Assembly (NCBI RefSeq): GCF_019285515.1
Contig: NZ_CP079095.1
Coordinates: forward strand, 3,008,501-3,072,500
Direction: 5' to 3'
Length of the DNA: 64,000 bases
Origin: Methylococcus sp. Mc7
Lineage (GTDB): Bacteria > Pseudomonadota > Gammaproteobacteria > Methylococcales > Methylococcaceae
Made by a program: the position numbers and the translations under genes. Shown here piece after piece: positions 38,009-46,612 of this stretch (the stretch's first letter is position 1; each line of letters starts with the position of its first letter). The notes under the pieces were generated by a model. That model did not search any database and was not told the origin of the DNA. It was given only the letters and a program-made list of their open reading frames with translations.

Positions 38009-39739
38009 TCAGCCGTTCTTCTTCGGATAGCCCTTTTTTTTCTTCGGCTTATCGAATGCCTGCGGGGCGGGCGCGTCGCCGTGCCAGAGCCGGATATTGA
38101 TCGGTTTGCCGACGATCCAGATTTTTTCCAGCCGTTTCAGCGACTTCTTCGGCAGGTCCGCGGGGAGGCTCACGGTGCTGAAGTCGTCGTACAGCTTGAT
38201 GTGGCCGATGGCGCTGCCGGGGATGTCCGCTTCGTTGGCGATGGCGCCGACGATGTCCTTGGGCGCGGCGCCGTCGTTGCGGCCGACGTCGATGCGGTAG
38301 AGTACGCCGGTCTCTTCACGGTCCTTGCGCTTGCGTTTCTTTTCGCCGGGCTCTGCGTCGCGAAATTTCTTGCGCGGTTCGCGGCTCTCGGATGCGAGTT
38401 CCGCCGGGGCGGCTTTCTCGTCCGGAACCAGCGGACGGTCCTTCTGCACGAGGTAGGTGAGGGCGGCGGCGACGTCGGTGGGCGAGAGGCCCTGTTCCCG
38501 GCCGATCTGCTGCACCAGCCGGCGGAAGAACTCCAGGTCCTCTTCCTCCAGCGTCGCCATGACCTGGGCCTTGAACTGCTCGACCCGGCGCTCGGCGATG
38601 TCCTGGTGGGTGGGCAGGCGCATTTCGGTGATGCGCTGGCGCGTGGCCTTCTCGATGGCGCTCAGCATCCTCTTTTCCCGCGGCGTGACGAACAGGATCG
38701 CCTGGCCCTTACGCCCGGCGCGGCCGGTGCGGCCGATGCGGTGGACGTAGGCCTCGGTGTCGTAGGGGATGTCGTAATTGACCACGTGGCTGATGCGTTC
38801 GACGTCCAGGCCGCGGGCGGCGACGTCGGTGGCGACCAGGATGTCCAGGGTATTCTTTTTCAGCCGGTCGACCGCCTTCTCGCGCAGCGCCTGGCTCATG
38901 TCGCCATTCAGCGCGGCGGCGGAATAGCCGCGGGCTTCGAGCTTTTCCGCCAGTTCTTCCGTCAGCACCTTGGTGCGGACGAAGATGATCATGGCGTCGA
39001 AGTCCTCGACCTCGAGGATGCGGGTCAGCGCATCGAGCTTGTGCACGCCCGAACCCAGCCAGTAGCGCTGGGTGATGGCCTCGACGGTCGCGGTCTTGGC
39101 CTCGATCTTGGCTTCCTTGGGGTGGCGGAGGTGCCGTTTGGCGACCTTGCGGATCGCTTCCGGCATGGTGGCCGAGAACAGGGCGATCTGGCGCTCGGGC
39201 GGCGTGTGCTCGAGGATCCACTCGACGTCTTCGATGAAGCCCATTCGCAGCATCTCGTCGGCTTCGTCCAGCACCAGGGTGCGCAGGCCATCCAGGTTGA
39301 GGCTCTTGCGGCGCAGGTGGTCCATCACCCGGCCCGGCGTGCCGACGATGACGTGGACGCCGCGGCGCAGATGGCGCAATTGGGCATCCATCGACTGGCC
39401 GCCGTAGATCGGGAGGATGTGGAAATCGGGCAGGTGGCGGGCATAGCTCTGGAATGCCTCGGCCACCTGCAGCGCCAGCTCGCGGGTCGGTGCCAGCACC
39501 AGGGCCTGCGGTTCGCGGCGCTCGAGGTCGATGCCGTTCAGAATCGGCAGGGCGAAAGCGGCGGTCTTGCCGGTACCGGTCTGGGCCTGGCCCAGGAGAT
39601 CGTGGCCGGCGAGGAGATGGGGAATGCTCGCCGCCTGGATGGGCGAGGGGGTCTCGTATCCGATTTCGCGGATGGCCTGGAGAATGGGGGCCGAGATCGC
39701 CAGATCGGAAAAGGAAAAAGGAGTTTCAGTCGATTGCAT
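38009..39739 (-). CDS. deaD: DEAD-box ATP-dependent RNA helicase (DeaD/CsdA type)
   Basis: A 576-residue DEAD-box helicase. Q motif (GYETPSPIQ), AQTGTGKTAAF, PTRELA, VLDEADEML, SAT and HRIGRTGRAGRKG are all present. The C-terminal DbpA-type RNA-binding domain (YRIDVGRNDGAAPKDIVGAIANEADIPG) and a basic tail ending KKKKGYPKKNG follow. This matches DeaD/CsdA, which helps ribosome assembly and RNA decay at low temperature. It is divergent from the glycine-zipper lipoprotein gene. Confidence 0.93.
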   Translation of the reverse strand: MQSTETPFSFSDLAISAPILQAIREIGYETPSPIQAASIPHLLAGHDLLGQAQTGTGKTAAFALPILNGIDLERREPQALVLAPTRELALQVAEAFQSYARHLPDFHILPIYGGQSMDAQLRHLRRGVHVIVGTPGRVMDHLRRKSLNLDGLRTLVLDEADEMLRMGFIEDVEWILEHTPPERQIALFSATMPEAIRKVAKRHLRHPKEAKIEAKTATVEAITQRYWLGSGVHKLDALTRILEVEDFDAMIIFVRTKVLTEELAEKLEARGYSAAALNGDMSQALREKAVDRLKKNTLDILVATDVAARGLDVERISHVVNYDIPYDTEAYVHRIGRTGRAGRKGQAILFVTPREKRMLSAIEKATRQRITEMRLPTHQDIAERRVEQFKAQVMATLEEEDLEFFRRLVQQIGREQGLSPTDVAAALTYLVQKDRPLVPDEKAAPAELASESREPRKKFRDAEPGEKKRKRKDREETGVLYRIDVGRNDGAAPKDIVGAIANEADIPGSAIGHIKLYDDFSTVSLPADLPKKSLKRLEKIWIVGKPINIRLWHGDAPAPQAFDKPKKKKGYPKKNG

Positions 39740-39926
39740 CAGGATGGGAAGTCAAGGAGTAAAAACGTCAGATGAGAGGGACCGCGCACCGGAACGTCGA
39801 TCGGCGGAGGGGGTCGGGCGGTCGTCAGGGAAAGGCGGCGGCTCGTCGCGCTCATCGGATAGTGCGATCATAACAGAAGCGCCGGATATTCCCGAATCGG
39901 CCGAGTGTTCGGCCGGAACCCGGTTT

Positions 39927-39935
39927 TGATATAGT
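39927..39935 (+). promoter_or_regulatory. Extended -10 promoter for the glycine-zipper lipoprotein
   Basis: TGATATAGT: TATAGT (5 of 6 to consensus) with an extended -10 TG. No clear -35. 76 bp upstream of the ATG. Confidence 0.4.
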
Positions 39936-40010
39936 GGCTCCGTCTTCCAGCCTCCCGGACCTGGGCGTCTGGCTGTAAGGATGGAATTTTCGAGCGAGGA
40001 GTTTACGAAC

Positions 40011-40400
40011 ATGCTGAAAAATATATTGGTACTGCTGATCTCGGCCATGACCGTTTCGGGTTGCGCCACCTATTCCGGTTGGAAACCGACCTACGACACG
40101 TACAAGGACCCCAATGCGGCCCGAATTCCCCTCGATGAGGAAGAATGCCGGATGATGGCCAAGGAAGCCGGCAGCGCGGGTACGGAAGCCTTGAAGGGGG
40201 GCGCGGTCGGCGGCCTGGTCGGCGCGGCGGCCGGTGCGGCCATCGGCGCGGCGGTGGGAAGCCCTGGGACCGGAGCGGCCATCGGTGCGGCGACCGGCGG
40301 CATCGGCGGCGCCGCTCAGCAGGGCGTCTCCGGCGACGAGCAGTACAAGCGCGCCTTCATCAACTGCATGCGCGGACGCGGCCACAACGTCATCAACTGA
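40011..40400 (+). CDS. Glycine-zipper outer-membrane lipoprotein
   Basis: A 129-residue protein. The signal peptide ends in the lipobox VSGC (Cys18). Residues about 65-105 are a glycine-zipper repeat (GGAVGGLVGAAAGAAIGAAVG ... GAATGGIGGAA), known from small outer-membrane lipoproteins and pore-like helices. A C-terminal FINCMRGRGHNVIN segment supplies a Cys conserved in the family. Probably envelope-associated. ATG 40011 (MLKNILVLL) is preferred over the in-frame start at 39981. Confidence 0.85.
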   Translation: MLKNILVLLISAMTVSGCATYSGWKPTYDTYKDPNAARIPLDEEECRMMAKEAGSAGTEALKGGAVGGLVGAAAGAAIGAAVGSPGTGAAIGAATGGIGGAAQQGVSGDEQYKRAFINCMRGRGHNVIN

Positions 40401-40407
40401 CGTTTGC

Positions 40408-40432
40408 CCCCCTCTCCTGCCAGGAGAGGGGG
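40408..40432. repeat. Perfect palindrome (12-bp arms) after the glycine-zipper gene
   Basis: CCCCCTCTCCTG and CAGGAGAGGGGG around a single base, 7 bp after the stop. It is close to copies A-C of the REP-like repeat and probably also works as a transcript end. Confidence 0.6.
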
Positions 40433-40490
40433 ACACCGCCCGTGTTCGACTCGGGCGCGCGGCACGAAACGTTCCTCGAGTCCCCAAAGA

Positions 40491-42023
40491 ATGCAAGCAT
40501 CGCTCACGGCTGCGCTCCGGCAGGCGGCAGCCCGTTTTTCGTCCCTTCCCGCCATTTTGACGGACGAGCGGCGCATCGGCTTCGCCGAGTTCGACCGTTC
40601 CTCCGACGCCATCGCCGCCGGACTCGCCTCCCGTGGCGTCGCCAAGGGCGAGCGCATCGGCCTCTACTGCATCAATTCGGCGGAATTCGCCCTGGCCTAC
40701 GCCGGCACCCTCAAGGCCGGCGCCGTCGTCGTGCCCATCAACCTGCTGCTCAGCGCCGAAGAGGTGCATTACAACCTCGCCGACGCCGGAGTTAGCGGGC
40801 TGATCTATCACGGCCAGGTCTCGGCAAACGCCGCAGCCGCACTGGATCGGCTTCCCGGGCTCAAGGTTCGCGCCGGCATCGGCTGCGACGGTCCGGACGG
40901 AGAGGTCTGGCGGGCCTTGCTGGAAGAGGTTGCGGCGCCCCCGTCCGTCGAATTCGACGCTCGGGAAGACCTGGCCGCGATCCTCTACACCTCCGGCACG
41001 ACCGGCCATCCCAAGGGCGCGATGTTGACCCACGGCAACCTGCTGGCGAACACCGCAAGCGTGCGGGAGGCCCTCGACTGGCGCCCCGGCGAGGACCGGG
41101 TATTGGTGGTGCTGCCGATGTTCCATGCCTTCGCTGCCACCGTCGGTATGCTCACGCCGCTCCTCCACGGCTGCGCCCTGGTGCCGCTGGCGAAGTTCGA
41201 GCCGGACTTGGTGGCCGATACCATCGGCCGCCACGGCGCGACCCTGTTCCTCGGCGTGCCGAGCATGTACGCCCTGCTGTGCCGGCTGCGGGAGGACCGG
41301 ATCGCCCGGTTCGGAAGCGTCCGGCTTTGCGTGTCCGGCGGCGCGGCCTTGCCGCCCACCGTCATGCAGCAGTTCGAGGCGCGTTTCGGCTTACCCATTC
41401 ACGAAGGCGACGGTCCCACCGAATGCTCGCCGGTCACCTGCGTCAACCCGGCGGGCGGCCCCGTCAAAAGCGGCACGGTCGGCCTGCCGGTGCCGGGTGT
41501 CGAAATGAAGATCGTCGGCGAGAACGGCGCCGAACTTCCTGTGGGCGAGATGGGCGAAATCGCCGTGCGCGGCGCCAATGTGTTCAAAGGCTACTGGAAC
41601 CAGCCGGAGGCGACGCGGGAAAGCTTCCGCGACGGCTGGTTCCTCACCGGCGATCTCGGCCATGTGGATGAGGACGGCTACTTCAGCATCGTCGACCGCA
41701 AGAAGGATCTGATCATCGTCAACGGCATGAACGTCTACCCCAGGGTGATCGAAGAGGTCCTGTGCCGGCATCCGGCGGTCCGGGAGGTCGCCGTGGTCGG
41801 CGACCCGGACCCGCTGCACGGTGAACGGGTGGTGGCCTACGTGGTACTGGATGCGCCCGCCACCGAGGCCGAAATCCGCGCCTGGTGCAAGCCCTGCCTG
41901 GGACGGCACGAGATTCCCCGCCAGATCGTAGCGATCGAGCAACTGCCCCGGAACGCGGCCGGCAAGATATTGAAGCGACAGTTGCGGCGGCAGGGGGAAG
42001 TGGAGCGCGGGGTGGATGCCTGA
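40491..42023 (+). CDS. Acyl-CoA ligase (AMP-binding, fatty acid-CoA ligase type)
   Basis: A 510-residue ANL-superfamily enzyme. It has the AMP-binding loop YTSGTTGHPKGAM (about residue 167), YxPTE-like GDGPTECSPVT, the A8 motif GDLGHVDEDGYFSIVDRKKDLI and the C-terminal lysine region AGKILKRQLRR. It activates a carboxylic acid, probably a fatty acid, as its CoA thioester. ATG 40491 is chosen because the longer reading from 40404 would translate through the palindromic repeat. Last gene before the defence locus. Confidence 0.92.
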   Translation: MQASLTAALRQAAARFSSLPAILTDERRIGFAEFDRSSDAIAAGLASRGVAKGERIGLYCINSAEFALAYAGTLKAGAVVVPINLLLSAEEVHYNLADAGVSGLIYHGQVSANAAAALDRLPGLKVRAGIGCDGPDGEVWRALLEEVAAPPSVEFDAREDLAAILYTSGTTGHPKGAMLTHGNLLANTASVREALDWRPGEDRVLVVLPMFHAFAATVGMLTPLLHGCALVPLAKFEPDLVADTIGRHGATLFLGVPSMYALLCRLREDRIARFGSVRLCVSGGAALPPTVMQQFEARFGLPIHEGDGPTECSPVTCVNPAGGPVKSGTVGLPVPGVEMKIVGENGAELPVGEMGEIAVRGANVFKGYWNQPEATRESFRDGWFLTGDLGHVDEDGYFSIVDRKKDLIIVNGMNVYPRVIEEVLCRHPAVREVAVVGDPDPLHGERVVAYVVLDAPATEAEIRAWCKPCLGRHEIPRQIVAIEQLPRNAAGKILKRQLRRQGEVERGVDA

Positions 42024-42566
42024 CAGGGGGAGCGGCCCCCGAAATTCTCCGATACCCTCGGTTTCCCCTGGGACCGGTCCGCTGTTCCAGTCGCGGTGCC
42101 GGTCCATACCGTCGAGGGGGCGCTGTTCCGGTTCCACCGGATGCTGCCTGAATGAGTTTGGGACGCCGCTCTACCCGACGGCAGTTCGATCGCCTTCCCA
42201 GCGGTGTAAACCCTGCCAGAGGGGGTAACGGTCGTTGGCCATAAACTTTCCGACCAGGAGATGTCCTCGATCTCGCGGAGGGTTCGAGGCACCGATCCTG
42301 ATCGGAACCATCGGGCGTGGGCTGCGCCCAGTCCATCGTGAACACGCCTTTGAGGTCCTCGTTGGCATTGGGTACGTAGAGTCGGTCCATTCGACTGGGG
42401 CTCGAAGCGCCAATCAACCCGCAGGATGACCCGCATCGCGAGATGCGGGCAGCGCGCCCTGTCGCGAAGCGCGGGGCCGCTGATGCGTCATCGGCTCGTT
42501 CCGCATTGTGGGAGCCCGAGAGATACTGTAAAGTGCAGTACTTTTGCAGTGGCTTCTGGAGAGGCT
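42024..42566. other. 543-bp gene-poor junction between the acyl-CoA ligase and the defence operon
   Basis: No intact gene. Read on the minus strand, parts look like former coding sequence in different frames, for example YVPNANEDLKGVFTMDWAQP near 42320-42380, and LVGKFMANDRYPLWQGLHRW near 42190-42260. This suggests a decayed gene, but no family is recognisable. A stem-loop CCCGCATC-GCGA-GATGCGGG lies at 42430-42449. The operon promoter and operator are near the right end. Confidence 0.4.
42524..42540. promoter_or_regulatory. Palindrome upstream of the defence operon, candidate operator
   Basis: TACTG-N7-CAGTA, 26 bp before the ribbon-helix-helix ATG, with a further GCAGT copy at 42546-42550. 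A weak -10-like TGTAAA (42527-42532) lies inside the palindrome. It would suit autoregulation by the ribbon-helix-helix protein. Confidence 0.4.
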
Positions 42567-42764
42567 ATGACCGCAAGCAAGACCGCTACGCTGACCTTTC
42601 GGATCGATCCCGGGCTCAAGGAGGCGTTGCGCATCGCAGCGAATCTCGAACATCGGTCCATCGCGAACATGGTCGAGGTTCTGATTCGCGACTATTGCGA
42701 GCAGCGCGGCATAGCCATTCCGCTCCCCGAAGAAACCGAGAACAACAACGGAGCGCGCTCATGA
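42567..42764 (+). CDS. Ribbon-helix-helix (CopG/Arc-like) DNA-binding protein
   Basis: A 65-residue protein. TATLTFRIDPGLKEALRIAANLEHRSIANMVEVLIRDYC is a ribbon-helix-helix fold: a beta strand followed by two helices. ATG 42567 follows TGGAGAGGC. Its TGA overlaps the ATG of the DUF499 gene (ATGA), so it is the first gene of the defence operon. No toxin partner is adjacent, which points to a regulator of the operon rather than an antitoxin. A palindrome that could be its operator lies just upstream. Confidence 0.8.
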   Translation: MTASKTATLTFRIDPGLKEALRIAANLEHRSIANMVEVLIRDYCEQRGIAIPLPEETENNNGARS

Positions 42765-45700
42765 TCAAGACGGTCAAGCAGGCCTGCCGGTTCAATCCGA
42801 TCATCCGGGACTACCGGATGAGCCAGGGGATCGAGAACCTGGCGGAGCTCATCGATGACGAGGGGGACGGGCGGGAGTTCTTCTCGCGCAACTTCGTCAC
42901 CCACGGCATGGAGCAATTGTTCCGCGAGGGACTCCTGCGGCTGTCGGGCAAGTCGGATCAGGCGGTCTTCGAGCTTACCCAGGCCATGGGTGGCGGTAAG
43001 ACGCACATGATGATCGCGCTTGGGCTCCTGGCGCGGCATCCGCACCTGCGTTCCGATGTCCTCCCCCCCGATCTCGCCGCGCGTGTGGACTTTGGCACGG
43101 CACGCATTGCCGCCTTCAACGGCCGCAACAACCCTGATAACTACATCTGGGGCGAGATTGCAACCCAACTTGGCGCTGAGGACGCCATCAAGCCTTATTG
43201 GGTCAATGGCCCCAAGGCAGTCGATCAGCGCAAGTGGAAGGAAATCATCGGCGACGAGCCGACGCTGATCCTGCTGGACGAGCTGCCGCCCTATCTCGAC
43301 AACGCCAGCACCCTACGGTATGGAGAGGGCACGCTGGCCAACATGGTGGTTTACAGCCTTTCCAGCCTAATGAGCGCGGCGCTGGAGTTGCCCAACTGCG
43401 CCATCGTCGTAGCGAATCTCTCGGGTAGCTACAAGGCGCAGACGAAGGCTCTTGCGGACGCCATCTCCAATCTTCAGCAGGAGACGCGCCGCCAGGCAAT
43501 GACCATCACGCCGGTGCAACTGGCCGGCAACGAGATCTACGAAATCCTCAAGAAGCGCCTCATCGACGAGCTGCCGGACGAACGCGTGATCTCCGATATC
43601 GCCGAAGAATACGCCCAGCAGATCAAGAAGGCCGAAGACGGCGGCTATATCGTGGCGGCGAGCATCGAGCAAATTGCCGAGCAAGTCCGGGAGACCTACC
43701 CGTTCCATCCTTCCTTCAAGCACCTCGTTGCACTGTTCAAGGAGAACGAAGGTTTCCGGCAAACCCGCGGTCTGATGCAGTTCACGGCGCGTTTGCTGAA
43801 GAGCGTTGAGGAGCGCGAAGCCGACGACGTATTCCTGGTCGGTACCCAACACCTCAATCTCAATGACGATCAGGTTAAGGATGAGATCGAGCGGATTGCG
43901 CCCAAGCTAATGCCCGCCGTGACCCGTGACATCGCCGACAACGGGAATGCTATCGCGGAGCAGATCGGCGACGAACTCGGAGACGACGCTGCGCAGCAAG
44001 TCATGACCTTGCTGTTGGCTTCATCCCTTTCTCGCGCAGTAGGGGGGCGTATCGGTCTATCCGAAAGCGAGTTGATCGAGTTCCTTGCGGCACCCCAACG
44101 CAAACCAGACGAGTTCCTTCAGGCCCTCCAGCGCCTGCGTGAACAGGCCTGGTATCTGCACCGCGAAGAACAGCGCTTTTTCGTTAAGGAGACCGAGAAT
44201 CTCTCGCGCCAGATCGAGCGCAATGCCAAGGAAGTGCCGCAGCCGAAGATCGATCAGGCGCTCATCAACCGACTGGCCGGCGTCCTGCAACCGGAGCGCA
44301 AAGTCGCGTACCAGGATGTTCAGGTGTTGCCGAAGCTGGATGAGCTCCGGCTCGGCGGGCCACGCACCCTCATCGTCATCAAACCCGATGGCAAGGTACC
44401 GCCCAGCGAACTACAGAATTTCTTCGACTACCAACAAGAGAAGAACAATCTGCTGGTGCTGACCGGGCAGGACAGCCTGTTGGCCGACGCGGTCGAGGAC
44501 CGTTTGCGCGAGCTGTACGCCATCGAACAGATCTACAAGCGCTTAAAGCCTGGGGACACCCTGTACGAGGAAGCCCGCGATCGTCTGGAAGAGGCAGAGG
44601 ACCGATTTGCGAAGGCCTTGTCGGCGGCCTACAACCGCCTCTATTTCCCGATCAACGATCCTATGGATGGCAGCGATAAGCTGGCCAGCGTCACCATCGA
44701 CCAAGGATTGAAACTCGGCAAAGACGAGCAATCGGCGGAAGCACAGATCGAAGCATTGCTGGCTAGTCCGCGCGCCGACTACAAGCTTGTGCGCGAGCTC
44801 ACCAAGGACAACCTGGACGAGTACTTTGCGATGGCCGAGGAGTACCTTTGGCCATCCGGCAAGGACAACCGCCGGACGCCATGGAAGGACGTGGTCACCC
44901 GCGCCAAGTGCTCGCCCGTCTGGCCCTGGATGCCGGGCGCCGGCGGCCTGGACGCCCTCAAGACCGAGGCGCTCAAGCAGGGGCGCTGGCGGTTGGGTGA
45001 AGACGGCTATGTCGAGAAGGGGCCTTTCCCGAAAGACAAGGCCACGGTCAATGTCTCTGTCGTCAACGTCAAGGCCGATACGGGCGAAACCGTGCTGAGC
45101 CTGACACCGCGCCACAGCGGCGACAGCCCCATCGTCTACTGGTCGACCAAGCCGGATGTGTCCGAAAAGGACCATAAGGTCGAAGATCTGGACAACTTCA
45201 CGACGCGTGAAGGCACCTTGTACTTCTTGGTAAAAGAGCCGACCGGCCAATACGAGAGCGCACCGCCCGCGCGCTGGCTTGCCGACCTCAAGATCCGCCA
45301 CCAGGTCGAGCCTGCGGCCAACAAACGGCGTGTGCGCCTCGAAGCCACACCGCACGCAGAGCTCTTCTACACCCTGGATGGCTCTAATCCCAAGGACGGC
45401 AACCGTTACGACGGCCCCTTTGAAATCGGCCCGGGAAGCTACCGCTTGTTGGTCTACGCTCGCGCCGGCGAGGCCAACAAGACGGCTGACTTCCAGATTC
45501 CGGCCAGCGGCGACAAGACGGTCCAGATCGTCGACACCAAGCCGGCCCGCCTGCAGGCGAAGCGCGTGTCTCTCGACACCACCGACCGTGTATTCGGGGT
45601 CATCAATCGCTTTCGCGATCAGCCGGGCACGCGTTTCAAGGGCGTTCGCGTCGAGATCGGCGAGGGGGAAAACACCGTGACCGTGCGCTTCCAGGAGCGT

Positions 45701-45886
45701 GAAGTCACGGCCGCCATGATCGAAGGCGTCGTCGACAGCCTTAGGGAGGTTCTCAACGAACCCGAAGCCTTGGTCAATATCGCCATCGCCGATGGCATTC
45801 AGTTCGATACCGGCTTTGCGCTCAAGGAGTTCGCCAGAATCGCCGGCGTTGAACTTAAGCCCGGCGACGTGAGCCAGGAGGATTGA
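42761..45886 (+). CDS. DUF499 anti-phage ATPase (Hma-type ATPase) with a chitobiase-C-like domain
   Basis: A 1041-residue protein. P-loop MGGGKTH is at residues 76-82 and Walker B LILLDE at 169-174, in the DUF499 family that occurs with DUF3780, DUF1156 and helicase genes in anti-phage loci. The C-terminal third is not ATPase: around residues 866-915, ELFYTLDGSNPKDGNRYDGP is the pattern of a chitobiase/hexosaminidase C-terminal (CHB_HEX_C) or FN3-like beta-sandwich. Residues 915-1041 form a second small domain (DTTDRVFGVINRF ...). By analogy it powers or gates the defence complex; no biochemical role is established to my knowledge. It overlaps the regulator by 4 bp; DUF3780 starts 2 bp downstream. 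Confidence 0.9.
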   Translation: MIKTVKQACRFNPIIRDYRMSQGIENLAELIDDEGDGREFFSRNFVTHGMEQLFREGLLRLSGKSDQAVFELTQAMGGGKTHMMIALGLLARHPHLRSDVLPPDLAARVDFGTARIAAFNGRNNPDNYIWGEIATQLGAEDAIKPYWVNGPKAVDQRKWKEIIGDEPTLILLDELPPYLDNASTLRYGEGTLANMVVYSLSSLMSAALELPNCAIVVANLSGSYKAQTKALADAISNLQQETRRQAMTITPVQLAGNEIYEILKKRLIDELPDERVISDIAEEYAQQIKKAEDGGYIVAASIEQIAEQVRETYPFHPSFKHLVALFKENEGFRQTRGLMQFTARLLKSVEEREADDVFLVGTQHLNLNDDQVKDEIERIAPKLMPAVTRDIADNGNAIAEQIGDELGDDAAQQVMTLLLASSLSRAVGGRIGLSESELIEFLAAPQRKPDEFLQALQRLREQAWYLHREEQRFFVKETENLSRQIERNAKEVPQPKIDQALINRLAGVLQPERKVAYQDVQVLPKLDELRLGGPRTLIVIKPDGKVPPSELQNFFDYQQEKNNLLVLTGQDSLLADAVEDRLRELYAIEQIYKRLKPGDTLYEEARDRLEEAEDRFAKALSAAYNRLYFPINDPMDGSDKLASVTIDQGLKLGKDEQSAEAQIEALLASPRADYKLVRELTKDNLDEYFAMAEEYLWPSGKDNRRTPWKDVVTRAKCSPVWPWMPGAGGLDALKTEALKQGRWRLGEDGYVEKGPFPKDKATVNVSVVNVKADTGETVLSLTPRHSGDSPIVYWSTKPDVSEKDHKVEDLDNFTTREGTLYFLVKEPTGQYESAPPARWLADLKIRHQVEPAANKRRVRLEATPHAELFYTLDGSNPKDGNRYDGPFEIGPGSYRLLVYARAGEANKTADFQIPASGDKTVQIVDTKPARLQAKRVSLDTTDRVFGVINRFRDQPGTRFKGVRVEIGEGENTVTVRFQEREVTAAMIEGVVDSLREVLNEPEALVNIAIADGIQFDTGFALKEFARIAGVELKPGDVSQED

Positions 45887-45888
45887 GA

Positions 45889-46542
45889 ATGGCGCGAGCC
45901 AAGGCCAGGGTTGTCACCCCTCTCCCTGAGGGAGAGGGGCCGGGGGTGAGGGCCGCCAAGCCCACGACTCACACCTTGGGCTTTGGCGTGCCGGCGACCT
46001 CGGACCCGCATCATTTCAAGGTGCTCATCCCCAAGAGCAGCACAGGCAAGGTTCAGATCTCCGAATATCTGGGGCTGCAAGCGGCCGCCAGCGACAACGC
46101 CGTCATCGACCGCGTGCTGCTCGATCGTCCTCGTTGGACGGCCATCCGCAGCGAGGTGCAACGCGCGTTCAACGCGAGATTGGCCGCCCACGGACTCAAG
46201 ACCAGCGCCTGGAAAGTCGGGGAGAACCCGGTCGACCGGCTCCTGGGCAAGGAACTCTGCGTACTCGCCTGGGCTGTGGAGCAGATGCTTCCTGAGAAAA
46301 TTCCGGTGGCCGTGCGCAACTGGCTGGCGCTACGACCGGAGGAGCGATGGTGGCTCTTCGGCATGACCGCCATGACCACCGGAGGTGTGCTCGATGCCGG
46401 CAAGGGCTGGCGTGCGGCCCTGCAGCATGCCTTGGGCGATGTTGCGCAAAGCGAGTTGCTGGCTCCGCGTGCTCGCCGGGGACGACACGACAGCACGGAG
46501 TCACGGCCCACGCTGGATCTATTCGGAGACGATAACGGGTGA
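45889..46542 (+). CDS. DUF3780 anti-phage protein with a repeat-encoded N-terminus
   Basis: A 217-residue protein. From about residue 26 (THTLGFGVPATSDPHHFKVLIPKSS) it follows the DUF3780 pattern and stays so to WWLFGMTAMTTGG. Residues about 10-20 (TPLPEGEGPGV) are encoded by a palindromic repeat (45917-45952) sitting just after the ATG. A GTG at 45946 after the repeat could be the older start. ATG 45889 has a strong GGAGG site (45877-45881). DUF3780 is regularly found between DUF499 and DUF1156 in these loci; function unknown. Confidence 0.85.
   Translation: MARAKARVVTPLPEGEGPGVRAAKPTTHTLGFGVPATSDPHHFKVLIPKSSTGKVQISEYLGLQAAASDNAVIDRVLLDRPRWTAIRSEVQRAFNARLAAHGLKTSAWKVGENPVDRLLGKELCVLAWAVEQMLPEKIPVAVRNWLALRPEERWWLFGMTAMTTGGVLDAGKGWRAALQHALGDVAQSELLAPRARRGRHDSTESRPTLDLFGDDNG
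45917..45952. repeat. GC-rich palindromic repeat (REP-like), copy B, inside the DUF3780 gene
   Basis: CCTCTCCCTGAGGGAGAGG followed by CCGGGGGTGAGGG. Same pattern as copies A and C. Confidence 0.75.
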
Positions 46543-46612
46543 CTACTCAGGCTCCGCGACAGCTCTCGCCAAGTTGTCTGGCAGGCATCATGGGCAGAAA
46601 TAGGGGATAGGC

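Noticed and set aside
42567-42764. Type II antitoxin role for the ribbon-helix-helix protein
   Set aside because: The next gene is a 1041-residue ATPase, not a small toxin, so a regulator is the simpler reading.
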